NCBI RefSeq assembly: GCF_945952405.1
Contig: NZ_CAMFIA010000001.1
Location: 1-64,000, forward strand
From: an uncultured Stenotrophomonas sp.
GTDB lineage: Bacteria; Pseudomonadota; Gammaproteobacteria; Xanthomonadales; Xanthomonadaceae
Reading direction: 5' to 3'
Length of the DNA: 64,000 bases
Shown: piece after piece, positions 50,058 to 59,021 of the stretch
How positions within the stretch are numbered: the stretch's first letter is position 1
How the letters are laid out: each line of letters opens with the position of its first letter
Notes under the pieces: generated by a model
The model's input: the letters and a program-made list of their open reading frames with translations, nothing else
What the model was told of the DNA's origin: nothing
The model's database searches: none
Made by a program: the position numbers and the translations under genes

Positions 50058-51563
50058 ATGTCGCTGCGATCCACCGCCAAGCGCTGGACCTACCTGGTGC
50101 ACCGCTGGCTGGGCATCGGCGGATGCCTGTTGATGCTGCTGTGGTTCGTCAGCGGCATGGTGATGCTGTTCATCGGCTATCCGAAGCTGACACCGGGTGA
50201 GCGCCTGGCGGCGTTGCCGCTGTTGGGCGATGCGCGCGGTGTGCTGGGGCTGTCGGCGCTGCCGCCGGCGCTGCAGGCAGCGCCGGAGAACGTAGCGCTG
50301 ACCACGCTGCGCGGCGAGCCGACGTACGTCGTGCGCAGCGGCGGCAATGTCGGCGCCTGGTCGGCAACCACGGGCCACGCGTTGCTGCCGGTCTCGGCGC
50401 AGCGGGCCGAAGCATCGGCCGCGCAGTTTGCCGCGGGTCCGGCCTTCATCGGCGCGGTGCGCGTGGAGGAGGATCGATGGACGCATTCGCGCGCGCTGGA
50501 CGCACACCGGCCGCTGTATCGGGTCGGGGTCGGCGGTGCGCAACCCGGCGATGTGTACGTGTCCTCGCGCACCGGCGAAGTGGTGCTGGATGCGCCGCGT
50601 GTGCAGCAGCGCTGGAACTATGTAGGCGCCTGGCTGCACTGGTTGTATTTCCTGCGCATGCAGTCGGTGGATCCGGTGTGGACGTGGGGGGTGATCGTGC
50701 TGTCGGCGCTGTGCACGGTGGCGGCGGTCAGCGGCATCGTGGTCGGGCTCTGGCGCTGGCGATTCCGGGGCCACTACCGCTCGGGCGCGAAGACGCCGTA
50801 CGCCGAGCCCTGGATGCGCTGGCACCACCTGGTCGGATTGATGGCGGCGGCGTTCGTGTTCACCTGGATCTTCAGCGGCTTGATGTCGATGAATCCGCTG
50901 GGCATCTTCACCGGCACGCGCGAGGCAATGGATGCCGGGCGCTATCGCGGCGGCACGGTGAGCGTGAACGGGGCGCTGGCCGAGCCTGCGGTCTTGCTGG
51001 CCAGCGTGGATGACGCACGCTTCCGCGCGGTCGAGATCCAGTGGCGGCGCATTGGCGGCGAGCTGTTTGCGGTACTGCTGGACGGGCAGGGCGATACCCG
51101 CATCGTGTCCGCGCACGCAGGAGCGCTGCAGGTGACGCACCTGCTGCCTGCGCCGTGGCTGCAGCAGAAGCTGCGGGCGATGTCCGATGCGCCGATGCGG
51201 ATGTTTGCGATCCAGCATGCAGCGGATGCGTACTTCTACCCACGTGCGCCGGAAGCCATGAATGGCGCGGCGGTGCGGCGCTTCCCGGTGGCGGTGGCGG
51301 ATTTCGGCGATGCCGAGGCCACGCGCGTCTATGTCGATCTGGCCACCGGTGACCCGTTGCTGACGATGGGGCATCGCGAGCGTGCAGGTCGCTGGCTGTT
51401 CTACTTCCTGCACAGCTGGGACCTGCCGGCGATGCTGCGGCAGGGCGCGGTGCGGCTCAGTGTGTTGCTGCTGCTGAGCCTGGCCGGTACCGCGCTGTGT
51501 GCGACGGCCACGGTGATCGGCTACCGCCGTCTGCGCATGACGCTGCGGCGTCAGCGGCGCTGA
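50058..51563 (+). CDS. PepSY-associated TM helix protein
   Basis: 501 residues. An N-terminal TM after RWTYLVHRWLGIGGCLLMLL, further TM segments (WGVIVLSALCTVAAVSGIVV; LVGLMAAAFVFTWIFSGLM; C-terminal LLLLSLAGTALCATATVIGY) and periplasmic PepSY-like parts. Family members sit beside TonB siderophore receptors and may act as inner-membrane reductases. It follows the receptor by 11 bp. Confidence 0.9.
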   Translation: MSLRSTAKRWTYLVHRWLGIGGCLLMLLWFVSGMVMLFIGYPKLTPGERLAALPLLGDARGVLGLSALPPALQAAPENVALTTLRGEPTYVVRSGGNVGAWSATTGHALLPVSAQRAEASAAQFAAGPAFIGAVRVEEDRWTHSRALDAHRPLYRVGVGGAQPGDVYVSSRTGEVVLDAPRVQQRWNYVGAWLHWLYFLRMQSVDPVWTWGVIVLSALCTVAAVSGIVVGLWRWRFRGHYRSGAKTPYAEPWMRWHHLVGLMAAAFVFTWIFSGLMSMNPLGIFTGTREAMDAGRYRGGTVSVNGALAEPAVLLASVDDARFRAVEIQWRRIGGELFAVLLDGQGDTRIVSAHAGALQVTHLLPAPWLQQKLRAMSDAPMRMFAIQHAADAYFYPRAPEAMNGAAVRRFPVAVADFGDAEATRVYVDLATGDPLLTMGHRERAGRWLFYFLHSWDLPAMLRQGAVRLSVLLLLSLAGTALCATATVIGYRRLRMTLRRQRR

Positions 51564-51572
51564 TGCAGCCGG

Positions 51573-52706
51573 TCAGACCCGCAGCCAGCGGGTCGACACC
51601 GCCACCATCAACAGCGCCAGGGCGACGCCGACGAAGGCTGCGATCAGGCCGAAATGGTTGGCGGCAAAGCCGATCAGTGCCGGGCCGGCCAGGATGCCGG
51701 CAAAACCCAGCGTGGAGACGGCGGTGATCGCCAATGCACCGGGCATGCGGGTCTGGTGGCCGGCCAGCGAGAACAAGGCCGGTGCGATGTTGGCGCAGCC
51801 GAGGCCGACCAGCACATACCCTGCCAGCGATGCCTGCCACGGCGTGACCAGGGTCAGCAGCAGCACGCCCGCGGCGGCGAGCAACGCGCCGAACACGATC
51901 GCGCGCTGGCGGCCCACGCGCGCCACCAGCGCATCACCGAACAGGCGCGCGACGGTCATGGTCAGGGTGAAGGTCACATAGCCGATGCCGGCGAGGCTGG
52001 CATCGACGTGGCGCACATCGCTGAGGAAGACCGCGCTCCAGTCCAGCATCGCGCCCTCGCCAAGAAAAGCGACGAAGGCCAGGATGCCGATGAACAGCAC
52101 GATGCCATGCGGCATGGCCAGCATCGGCGTGTCATGCGGCATGCGCTCGCTGTGCCAGTAGGACGCCGACAACACCAGCACCAGCAGCATCGCGCCGGCG
52201 CCGATCAGCACCGATGCCAGCGGTGGCAGCTGCGCCGAGAGCAGCACGGTCATCGTCGCCGCGCCCAGGAAGCCGCCGATGCTGAAGAAGGCATGGAAGC
52301 CGGACATCATCACCCGTCGCGCTTTGCGCTCGACGATCACCGCCTGCACGTTCATCGTGCAGTCCATCGCACCGACGGCCGCACCGAACACGAACAGCAC
52401 CAGCCCCAGCAGCCACGCCGAACCGGCCAGGGCCAGGCCGGGCACGCTCAGGCAGATCAGCAGGCTGCTGGCCACCATCACCCGGCGGCAGCCCAGGCGC
52501 GCGGCGAGCACGCCGGACAACGGCATCGCCAGCAGCGAACCTGCACCGAGGCAGAGCAGGACCAGCCCCAGCGTGGCATCGTTGATCCCGGTGCGTGCCT
52601 TGGCGAACGGGACCAGCGTGGCCCACAGCGCGGTGGCGAACCCGGGAATGAAGAATGCAGCGCGGGTCGCGTGCTGTTCGGCACGCGCGCGGTTGGGAAG
52701 TGACAT
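51573..52706 (-). CDS. MFS transporter of the Smqnr locus (SmtcrA-like)
   Basis: 377 residues with about 12 TM helices, resembling the YbjJ type of MFS. It starts at the ATG at 52706. It lies 11 bp downstream of the DeoR-type regulator gene on the same strand. In S. maltophilia the SmqnrR regulator is reported to repress both Smqnr and the MFS gene SmtcrA; position and family suggest that this is the latter. The substrate is not visible from sequence. Confidence 0.82.
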   Translation of the reverse strand: MSLPNRARAEQHATRAAFFIPGFATALWATLVPFAKARTGINDATLGLVLLCLGAGSLLAMPLSGVLAARLGCRRVMVASSLLICLSVPGLALAGSAWLLGLVLFVFGAAVGAMDCTMNVQAVIVERKARRVMMSGFHAFFSIGGFLGAATMTVLLSAQLPPLASVLIGAGAMLLVLVLSASYWHSERMPHDTPMLAMPHGIVLFIGILAFVAFLGEGAMLDWSAVFLSDVRHVDASLAGIGYVTFTLTMTVARLFGDALVARVGRQRAIVFGALLAAAGVLLLTLVTPWQASLAGYVLVGLGCANIAPALFSLAGHQTRMPGALAITAVSTLGFAGILAGPALIGFAANHFGLIAAFVGVALALLMVAVSTRWLRV

Positions 52707-52717
52707 GAGCGGTACGG

Positions 52718-53494
52718 TCAGGGGGGAGTGGGGTGCACCGCGATACCGGCGGCACGGAAACGTGCGGCCAGTGCGGGCGGCGCCGAAGTGGTCAGCACCA
52801 GATCGTCGATCTCGTCCAGGCTGGCGATCTGCCAGGTGCCGCGGGCACCGAGTTTTTCGGTAGTGGCGGCGACGATGACGCGGCTGCTGCAGGCCACCAT
52901 CGCGCGCTTCAGCGTGGCTTCTTCCGCATCCATCGCCCATACCCCGGTATCGCCGTCCACTGCGCACGGACCCGGCAGGTATACGTCGGCCCGCAAGCGC
53001 TGTACCTGGGCCAGCGCTTCGGCACCCACCGCACCGCCACCGCTGGCCAGGCGGCCGCCGATCAGCTGCACGCAGGTGCCTTCATGCACGCTGGCGGCGG
53101 TGGCGATCTGTGGCGCGTTGGTGATCACGGTCAGCCCGAGCGCCGCCGGCAGCTGCTGGGCGATGGCGAGGTTGGTCGAGCCCGCGTCGAGCAGCACCAC
53201 CTGGCCCGGCAGCAGCAATGCGCAGGCACGGGCCGCCAGTTCGGCCTTGTCGCCGCGATCGCGGGTCAATCGTTCGCGCAACGGGCGTTCCTTCGGCGGC
53301 GGCAGTACGGCGCCTCCGTAGACCCGCTGGCACAGGCCCTGCGCGGCCAGCTCGCGCAGGTCGCGGCGGATCGAATCTTCGGAAACCGCATAGCGGCGCG
53401 CCAGTTCGGCGGCGACCACGCGGCCCTGCCGCCGCAGTTCCTCGAGGATCTGCACGGTGCGCTGGGCGGGGAGGGGGCTGGGATCGGAGCTCAT
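52718..53494 (-). CDS. DeoR-family repressor (SmqnrR-like)
   Basis: 258 residues. N-terminal winged helix (RTVQILEELRRQGRVVAAEL then SEDSIRRDLRELAAQG) and a DeoR sensor domain with LLDAGSTNLAIAQQL and VITNAPQIA. It is divergent from the Qnr-like gene and upstream of the MFS gene, the arrangement reported for SmqnrR. Phased GTGCA repeats in the divergent region are its likely operator. Confidence 0.88.
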   Translation of the reverse strand: MSSDPSPLPAQRTVQILEELRRQGRVVAAELARRYAVSEDSIRRDLRELAAQGLCQRVYGGAVLPPPKERPLRERLTRDRGDKAELAARACALLLPGQVVLLDAGSTNLAIAQQLPAALGLTVITNAPQIATAASVHEGTCVQLIGGRLASGGGAVGAEALAQVQRLRADVYLPGPCAVDGDTGVWAMDAEEATLKRAMVACSSRVIVAATTEKLGARGTWQIASLDEIDDLVLTTSAPPALAARFRAAGIAVHPTPP

Positions 53495-53502
53495 GCAGGA
53501 AG

Positions 53503-53538
53503 TGTGCACGTTCGTGCATTAGCGTGCAACAACGTGCG
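53503..53538. promoter_or_regulatory. Four CGTGCA-type repeats at exact 10-bp spacing
   Basis: TGTGCA at 53503, CGTGCA at 53513, CGTGCA at 53523 and CGTGCG at 53533, between the DeoR-type regulator and the Qnr-like gene. A related CATGCA overlaps the regulator's start (53492). One helical turn per repeat fits cooperative binding of a DeoR protein. Confidence 0.7.
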
Positions 53539-53572
53539 AATGGCGTTCCGGCATCATGGCAGGGCACCTGGC

Positions 53573-54232
53573 ATGGAATCCCTGATGTCCCCCAACGTTC
53601 ACCGCAAGCTGCGCATCGGCGCGGACCAGTACACCGGCCAGAAAGTGGTCGACCAGCAGTTCCTCGAATGTGATTTTTCCGGCGCGGACCTGACCGCGAC
53701 CGAGTTCATCAACTGCAGCTTCTACGATGCCGACAGCCGTAGCGGCTGCCGCTTCAACGGCGCCACGCTGAAGGAGGCCAGTTTCCGCGGCTGCGACATC
53801 AGCATGTGCCACTTCAGTTTCATCAAGGCGCTGGGGCTGGAGATCAGCGAGTGCCGCGCGCAGGGCGCGGATTTCAGCAACGCCAGCTTCATGAACCAGA
53901 TCACCACGCGCAGCTGGTTCTGCAGCGCCTTCATCAAGAAGTCGAACCTGCGCTATGCCAATTTCTCGCGGGTGACGCTGGAGAAGTGCGAGTTGTGGGA
54001 GAACCGCTGGGACGGCGCCAATGTGAGCGGTGCCAGCTTCGCCGGTTCGGACCTGTCCGGTGGCCAGTTCGAGGGCATCGACTGGAACAGCGCCAACTTC
54101 ACCGAGTGCGACCTGACCAACTCGGAGCTGGGTGAGCTGGACCTGCGCAGCACCAACCTGCGCGGCGCCACGCTGGACGTGCAGCAGGTGGCGCTGTTGA
54201 TGCAGCGCATCGGCATCACCGTGGTGCCTTAG
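53573..54232 (+). CDS. Smqnr: Pentapeptide-repeat quinolone-resistance protein, Smqnr type
   Basis: 219 residues from the ATG at 53573; the ATG at 53585 is also possible. Almost the whole length is pentapeptide repeats (A/C-D/N-L/F-X-X), such as CDFSGADLTATEFINCSF and GANVSGASFAGSDLSGGQF, forming a right-handed quadrilateral helix. Qnr proteins mimic DNA and protect gyrase and topoisomerase IV. The length, the divergent DeoR regulator and the nearby MFS gene match the chromosomal Smqnr locus of S. maltophilia. Confidence 0.9.
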   Translation: MESLMSPNVHRKLRIGADQYTGQKVVDQQFLECDFSGADLTATEFINCSFYDADSRSGCRFNGATLKEASFRGCDISMCHFSFIKALGLEISECRAQGADFSNASFMNQITTRSWFCSAFIKKSNLRYANFSRVTLEKCELWENRWDGANVSGASFAGSDLSGGQFEGIDWNSANFTECDLTNSELGELDLRSTNLRGATLDVQQVALLMQRIGITVVP

Positions 54233-54235
54233 GCA

Positions 54236-54907
54236 TCACCCGGCGTACGCCACCCAGCCCTTGAAGCTGAAGCCCGCATAGAACAGCTCCACGTCGTTGA
54301 AGCCGGCCTCCTGCAGCAGCGCCACTTCCTGTTCGGGTGCCAGCAGCGGCAGGCGCTCGGCAATGGCCTCGATCGCGCGCTGTGTATCCGCACGGGCGAC
54401 ACCGGAGGCCTCGGCGAAGGCCGCATAGCGCTGTAGCCAGCGCCGTTTCCCGGCCGGGTCCTGCGGCACGCTGTGGTGGGCCACCACCAGCGGCGCGCCG
54501 GGGACCATGCGCCGGTGCAGCTCGCGCAGCGTATGCAGGCGCTGGGTGGCATCGAGGAAGTGCAGGGTCAGCAGGCAGCTGGCGCCTTCGAAGCGCAGGT
54601 CGGGGGCATCGTCGATGTAGCCTTCCAGCAATTCGACGCGTGCGTTCAACGGGCCCAGTGTCTGCTCGGCCAGGGCCAGCATCGGCGCGGCCGGGTCTAC
54701 GCCCAGCAGCTGCCAGCCCAGCTGCGCCTCGGCGAAGGCTTTCAGCTCCAGCCCACCACCGGCACCGAGTACCAGCACGCGGCCCTGCGCGGGAACGCGT
54801 TCGGCCAGCAGCAGGCGGCTCATCTGCTGCAACGCGAGGAAACCGGGCACCTGGCGCAGCGGTGCTTCGGCATAGCGGGCCACGGCCTGCGGATCGGAGA
54901 AGGACAT
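54236..54907 (-). CDS. Class I SAM-dependent methyltransferase
   Basis: 223 residues. The SAM-binding motif I is VLVLGAGGGLELKAFAEAQL, with LLGVDPAAPMLALAEQ after it and a TLHFLDATQRLHTLRELHRR region. It is convergent with the Qnr-like gene, only 3 bp apart. The substrate is unknown; a small molecule is likely given the fold. Confidence 0.85.
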   Translation of the reverse strand: MSFSDPQAVARYAEAPLRQVPGFLALQQMSRLLLAERVPAQGRVLVLGAGGGLELKAFAEAQLGWQLLGVDPAAPMLALAEQTLGPLNARVELLEGYIDDAPDLRFEGASCLLTLHFLDATQRLHTLRELHRRMVPGAPLVVAHHSVPQDPAGKRRWLQRYAAFAEASGVARADTQRAIEAIAERLPLLAPEQEVALLQEAGFNDVELFYAGFSFKGWVAYAG

Positions 54908-55025
54908 CGGGTGGGTTCCTGCAGCAACGACCAATATCCACTGTACCGTGCCCGGCAAGAGGCGATTGCAGCGGACTACGCACTTGCCTGACGCTACCGT
55001 CTGTCTGAACCGCCGGAGCCTGCAA

Positions 55026-55499
55026 ATGAAGTATCGCCCCCTCCCTGTACCCGCGGCGGCGAGCGTTGAACGCGCGCTGTTCCTGCTCGGCCGCGACAAC
55101 GTGGACGAGGACCAGGCCGCGCGGGATCTGGCCGAACAGGGCATCGGCGATGAGCTGGCGCGTCGGCTGCTGCTCTGGCTGCCGGAGGCGTTCGCCATGA
55201 CGCTGGTTGCGCATAGCGAGCTGGGTGTCGTGCTGCCATGTTCGTTCACTGCACGCGACGGCAATGGCCATCTGCATGCGCTGCCGCTGGAGTGCGAGCC
55301 GGTCTTCGCCGAAGGCCTGCGCCGCGCGCGGCTGATGTACCAGCAGGGGCCACGCGCGGCGTTCAAGGCGATCTGCGAGCGTAGTTCGTCGCTCAACGCC
55401 ATCGACAATGCGCTGAAGGCTGGCGCCGATCTGCAGGGGGCGACACTGTCAGGCCCCGAGCTTCTGGATATTCCCGCCGAGACTTACCTGCAGGCGTGA
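55026..55499 (+). CDS. Hypothetical protein
   Basis: 157 residues, soluble, with no signal peptide. The N-terminal helical part contains SVERALFLLGRDNVDEDQAA and LARRLLLWLPEAFAMTL. I do not recognise the family. It is divergent from the methyltransferase and convergent with the MocR-type gene. Confidence 0.6.
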   Translation: MKYRPLPVPAAASVERALFLLGRDNVDEDQAARDLAEQGIGDELARRLLLWLPEAFAMTLVAHSELGVVLPCSFTARDGNGHLHALPLECEPVFAEGLRRARLMYQQGPRAAFKAICERSSSLNAIDNALKAGADLQGATLSGPELLDIPAETYLQA

Positions 55500-55555
55500 G
55501 TCGCGGTGTCCCGGCGTGCTGACGTTGATCACTCCGGGTGACCCCGTCCCTCCGC

Positions 55556-56944
55556 TCAGCGGCGCTGCTGCAGCGCTTTTCCCAGCACCTGCCAGATCCT
55601 GGGGTCCTGGCATTGCGAGACGTTGAAGCGCACATAGTCGGCCGCGCGCTGCGACTGGCTGAAGGCATTGCCCGGGGCCAGCACCAGGCCCTCACGCAGG
55701 CACTGCCGCGCCAGCGTGGCAGCGTCGCGGGCGTCGGGCAGCTGGCACCACAGGAACAGGCCGGCGTGTGGCTGCAGCCACGGCGTGATGCCCAGTGCGT
55801 GCAGCCTGCGCAGGGTAAGCCGGCGCGCATCGGCCAGGCGCGAACGCACCGATTGCATGTGCCGGCGGTAGCCACTGTCAGTCAGCGCGATGTGCATCAA
55901 CTGGGCCGCCAGGTGGCCACATCCGAAGCTGGTCGCCAGCTTCAGGTCGGTCAGCGCCTCGACCCAGTCGCGACGCGCGGCAATGTAGCCGCAGCGCGAG
56001 GCGGCCGACAGTGTCTTGGAGAAGCTGCCGACGTGGATCACCCGCGACAGCCCATCCAGTGCGGCCAGCCGGGGCGCGGGATGCAGTTCGAAATCGGCGA
56101 AGATGTCGTCCTCGATGATGATCAGTTCGCTGCGCTCGGCCAGCCCCAGCAAGCGGTGCGCGGTGCTGGCCGACAGCACTGCCCCGGTCGGGTTGTGCAG
56201 CCCGGAGTTGGTGATGTACAGCCGCGGCGAATGCGCCTGCAGTGCCTGCGCGAAGGCCTCGAGGTCCGGGCCGTTGTGCGTGTACGGCACGCCCACCGCC
56301 TGCACCTGATGGGCTTTCAGCAGGGCGTGATAGTTGAAGTAGCTCGGATCATCGACCAGGACGCAGTCACCGGGCTTGAGCAGGAAACGGCAGATCAGGT
56401 CGACCGCATGCGTGCCCGATTCGGTCAGCAGGATCTGTTCCATCGGTGCCTCGATGCCCAGCGCAGCGGCGCGTCGCTGCAGCAGCTGGCGCAGCGGTGG
56501 CAGGCCGAGCGGGCCGGCATAGTCGGCCAGATGGGGGGCGTCGGCCCGCGCCAGGCGGCGCAGGCCACGGCGCATGCCGTCCTGGTACAGCCAGTCGCTG
56601 GGCATCCAGCCGCAGCCCGGCTTGAGGTGGCCGGCGGGCGTTTCCAGCGACTGCCGTGACACCCACAGCGGGTCCACCGCACGGTCAAGCCGCGGTTCGC
56701 GTTCGGCCAGCGCGAGCGGCGCGGCCGGCCCGCTCACATAGAAGCCCGAGCCTGGCCGCGCGCTGATTACGCCTTCGGCGGCCAGGCGCTCGTAGGCTTC
56801 GACCACGGTGGAGACCGACACCCCCATTGCGGCCGCCTGCGCACGCACCGATGGCAGGCGCGAGCCGGGACCATCCACCCGTGCGCTGATGCGGGTGCGG
56901 ACGGCCTGGATGACCGATTCGATGCGGGTAGGCGGGGCTGGCAT
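55556..56944 (-). CDS. MocR-type regulator (GntR helix-turn-helix plus aminotransferase fold)
   Basis: 462 residues. N-terminal winged helix (SRLPSVRAQAAAMGVSVSTV) followed by a fold-type I PLP domain. The PLP lysine lies in GSFSKTLSAASRCGYIA, with DDPSYFNYHALL and NSGLHNPTG upstream. MocR proteins sense PLP or an amino compound. It is divergent from an EamA exporter gene, and a perfect inverted repeat lies between them. Confidence 0.92.
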   Translation of the reverse strand: MPAPPTRIESVIQAVRTRISARVDGPGSRLPSVRAQAAAMGVSVSTVVEAYERLAAEGVISARPGSGFYVSGPAAPLALAEREPRLDRAVDPLWVSRQSLETPAGHLKPGCGWMPSDWLYQDGMRRGLRRLARADAPHLADYAGPLGLPPLRQLLQRRAAALGIEAPMEQILLTESGTHAVDLICRFLLKPGDCVLVDDPSYFNYHALLKAHQVQAVGVPYTHNGPDLEAFAQALQAHSPRLYITNSGLHNPTGAVLSASTAHRLLGLAERSELIIIEDDIFADFELHPAPRLAALDGLSRVIHVGSFSKTLSAASRCGYIAARRDWVEALTDLKLATSFGCGHLAAQLMHIALTDSGYRRHMQSVRSRLADARRLTLRRLHALGITPWLQPHAGLFLWCQLPDARDAATLARQCLREGLVLAPGNAFSQSQRAADYVRFNVSQCQDPRIWQVLGKALQQRR

Positions 56945-56967
56945 GAGGGCTGTAGTGGAAGTGTGGG

Positions 56968-56993
56968 CAGTACAGTTACTTGAAACTGTACTG
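56968..56993. promoter_or_regulatory. Inverted repeat operator between MocR and EamA genes
   Basis: Perfect 10-bp arms CAGTACAGTT and AACTGTACTG around a 6-bp spacer, 24 bp upstream of the MocR-type start. Likely site of autoregulation and control of the exporter. Confidence 0.7.
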
Positions 56994-57074
56994 GATTGTG
57001 ACTGGGAGGGCGTGACTGCGGGTGCTTCCATGCAGGTTCCGCCGGGAGTCGCCCGGCATTGCAGGAGTACAGGC

Positions 57075-57938
57075 GTGGAACGCTCGGCGAGTGGTTGGAT
57101 CAATGGCCTCATCGGTGTGGTGATTTTCGCCGGCTCGCTGCCGGCCACGCGCCTGGCGGTCCTGCAGCTGGATGCCGGGTTCGTCACAGCTGCACGCGCC
57201 ACCATTGCCGCCGTGCTCGGCCTGGGCCTGTTGCTGTTGCTGCGCCAACCCTGGCCCCGGCGTGGCGACCTGCCCGGGCTGGTGGTGGTCAGCCTCGGGG
57301 TGGTGGTCGGCTTTCCGCTGCTGACCGCGCTGGCCCTGCGTCATGCGTCGTCGGCGCACACCATCGTGTTCGTTGGGCTGTTGCCGTTGAGCACCGCGGT
57401 GTTCGGCGTGCTGCGCGGCGGCGAACGGCCGCGCCCTGCGTTCTGGGCCTTTTCGCTGCTGGGCAGTGCCTGCGTGGTTGGCTATGCGGTCCGCAACGGC
57501 ATCGAAGCGTCGCTGCAGGCGGATCTGCTGATGCTGGCGGCGATCGTGGTGTGCGGCCTGGGCTATGCCGAAGGGGGCCGGCTTGCCCGGCACCTTGGTG
57601 GCTGGCAGGTGATCAGCTGGGCGCTGTTGCTGGCGTTGCCGGTGATGCTGCCATTGACGGTGTTGATGCGTCCGGCCTCGTTCGCCGCAGTGGCCGCGTC
57701 GGCGTGGTGGGCACTGGGGTACGTGGCGGTGTTCAGCATGCTGGTCGGCTTCCTGTTCTGGTACCGCGGCCTGGCCCAGGGCGGGATTGCCGCAGTTGGG
57801 CAACTGCAGCTGCTGCAACCGTTCTTCGGCCTGGCACTGGCCGCGCTGCTGCTGCACGAACCGGTCAGCCTCAGCATGGTGCTGGTGACCGTGGCCGCAG
57901 TGATCTGCGTCGCCGGCGCACGCCGCTTCAGCCGCTGA
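57075..57938 (+). CDS. EamA-family (DMT) transporter
   Basis: 287 residues from the GTG at 57075, which has AGGAG 7 nt upstream. Ten TM helices in two EamA halves, e.g. NGLIGVVIFAGSLPATRLAV and a late QLQLLQPFFGLALAALLLHEP motif. Probably exports an amino acid or related metabolite sensed by the divergent MocR-type regulator. Confidence 0.9.
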   Translation: MERSASGWINGLIGVVIFAGSLPATRLAVLQLDAGFVTAARATIAAVLGLGLLLLLRQPWPRRGDLPGLVVVSLGVVVGFPLLTALALRHASSAHTIVFVGLLPLSTAVFGVLRGGERPRPAFWAFSLLGSACVVGYAVRNGIEASLQADLLMLAAIVVCGLGYAEGGRLARHLGGWQVISWALLLALPVMLPLTVLMRPASFAAVAASAWWALGYVAVFSMLVGFLFWYRGLAQGGIAAVGQLQLLQPFFGLALAALLLHEPVSLSMVLVTVAAVICVAGARRFSR

Positions 57939-57942
57939 CCAC

Positions 57943-58022
57943 AAAAATGGGGACGGAGGGGATTAAGTCGCAATCGCCCCTGATGTGCCTGAAACGACTT
58001 AATCCCCTCCGTCCCCTTTTTT
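57943..58022. repeat. Long inverted repeat, 28-bp arms
   Basis: Arms 57943-57970 and 57995-58022 match except at one position, around a 24-bp loop. Each arm contains GGGGACGGAGGGGATTAAGT or its complement. The right arm ends in TTTTTT, so it can act as a terminator. It looks like a dispersed repeat rather than a gene-specific terminator. Confidence 0.8.
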
Positions 58023-58101
58023 GCGGTGATAGCGTGGAGGTATCGTGGCGTGCGGCCAACGGTATTTGCCGAGGCGGGGGGGCCTGGCCGAAGCTGCTGC
58101 G

Positions 58102-58983
58102 ATGAAGCCGAACTCGCGTGTTTCCTTCGAAGGCCAGGTGGGCCTGGTGACCGGTGCCGCCGGTGGACTTGGGCTTGCCTACAGCCGGCTGCTGGCCCAG
58201 CGCGGCGCGCATGTGGTGATGCATGACGTGGGCGCCGGCGCCGATGGGCGTGGCTGCGACCCGCAGCGCGTGCTGCGCAGCGTGCAGGCGCTGCAGGCGC
58301 AGGGCCTGCTGGTGCAGGCGGCCAGCGATGCGATCGACCATCGCGCCGGCTGCCACGCGCTGGTGCAGGATCTGCTGCAACAGCATGGCCGCATCGATTT
58401 CCTGATCCACAACGCCGGCTGGGTGCAGTACCAGGCGTTGGAAGCGGTCGAGGACGCTGCGCTGGAGCAGATGCTGTGCCTGGCAGCCAAGACACCGTTG
58501 TGGCTGGCGCAGGCAGCGTGGCCGGCGATGCGTGCGGCAGGCGGCGGTCGCATCGTGATCACCACGTCTGATCGCGCGCTGTATCCGCAGTACGCACAGC
58601 GCGGGCTGGCCGCCTATGCGATGGGCAAACAGGCCGCGCTCGGCCTGGTCAATGTGCTGGCATTGGAAGGCGCTGAGCACGGCATCGTGGTCAATGCGGT
58701 TTCGCCGGTGGCCAAGACGCGCATGTGGGGCGTCCACGGCGAGCCCGACGAACTGCACCCGGACGCGGTCGCGCAGGGGGTGGCCTATCTGGCATCGACG
58801 CGCTGCATGGACGGAGGATGGGCGCTGCGTGCGAGCAATGGCCAGTTCCATGCACTGCGCCTGCAGGACGCCGAGCATGTCGCGTATCCGCGTGACCTGC
58901 GCGCGGTCTGTGCCGACAGCATCGAGTCGGTGGCCCTGCAGTGGCCGGCCATCGCCCGCGCCAGCGTGGACGTGCGCAGCTGA
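58102..58983 (+). CDS. Short-chain dehydrogenase/reductase
   Basis: 293 residues. Cofactor loop VTGAAGGLGLAYSRLL, IHNAGWVQYQ, catalytic Ser in ITTSD and the YxxxK pair in AAYAMGKQA. The insert and long C-terminal part (HGEPDELHPDAVAQGVAYLA) recall the MFE-2/hydroxyacyl-CoA dehydrogenase group. A LysR gene follows on the same strand. Substrate unknown. Confidence 0.87.
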   Translation: MKPNSRVSFEGQVGLVTGAAGGLGLAYSRLLAQRGAHVVMHDVGAGADGRGCDPQRVLRSVQALQAQGLLVQAASDAIDHRAGCHALVQDLLQQHGRIDFLIHNAGWVQYQALEAVEDAALEQMLCLAAKTPLWLAQAAWPAMRAAGGGRIVITTSDRALYPQYAQRGLAAYAMGKQAALGLVNVLALEGAEHGIVVNAVSPVAKTRMWGVHGEPDELHPDAVAQGVAYLASTRCMDGGWALRASNGQFHALRLQDAEHVAYPRDLRAVCADSIESVALQWPAIARASVDVRS

Positions 58984-59021
58984 GGGCGTACCCTAGGCAG
59001 GTTTCCACTGCCTGCCCCCCG

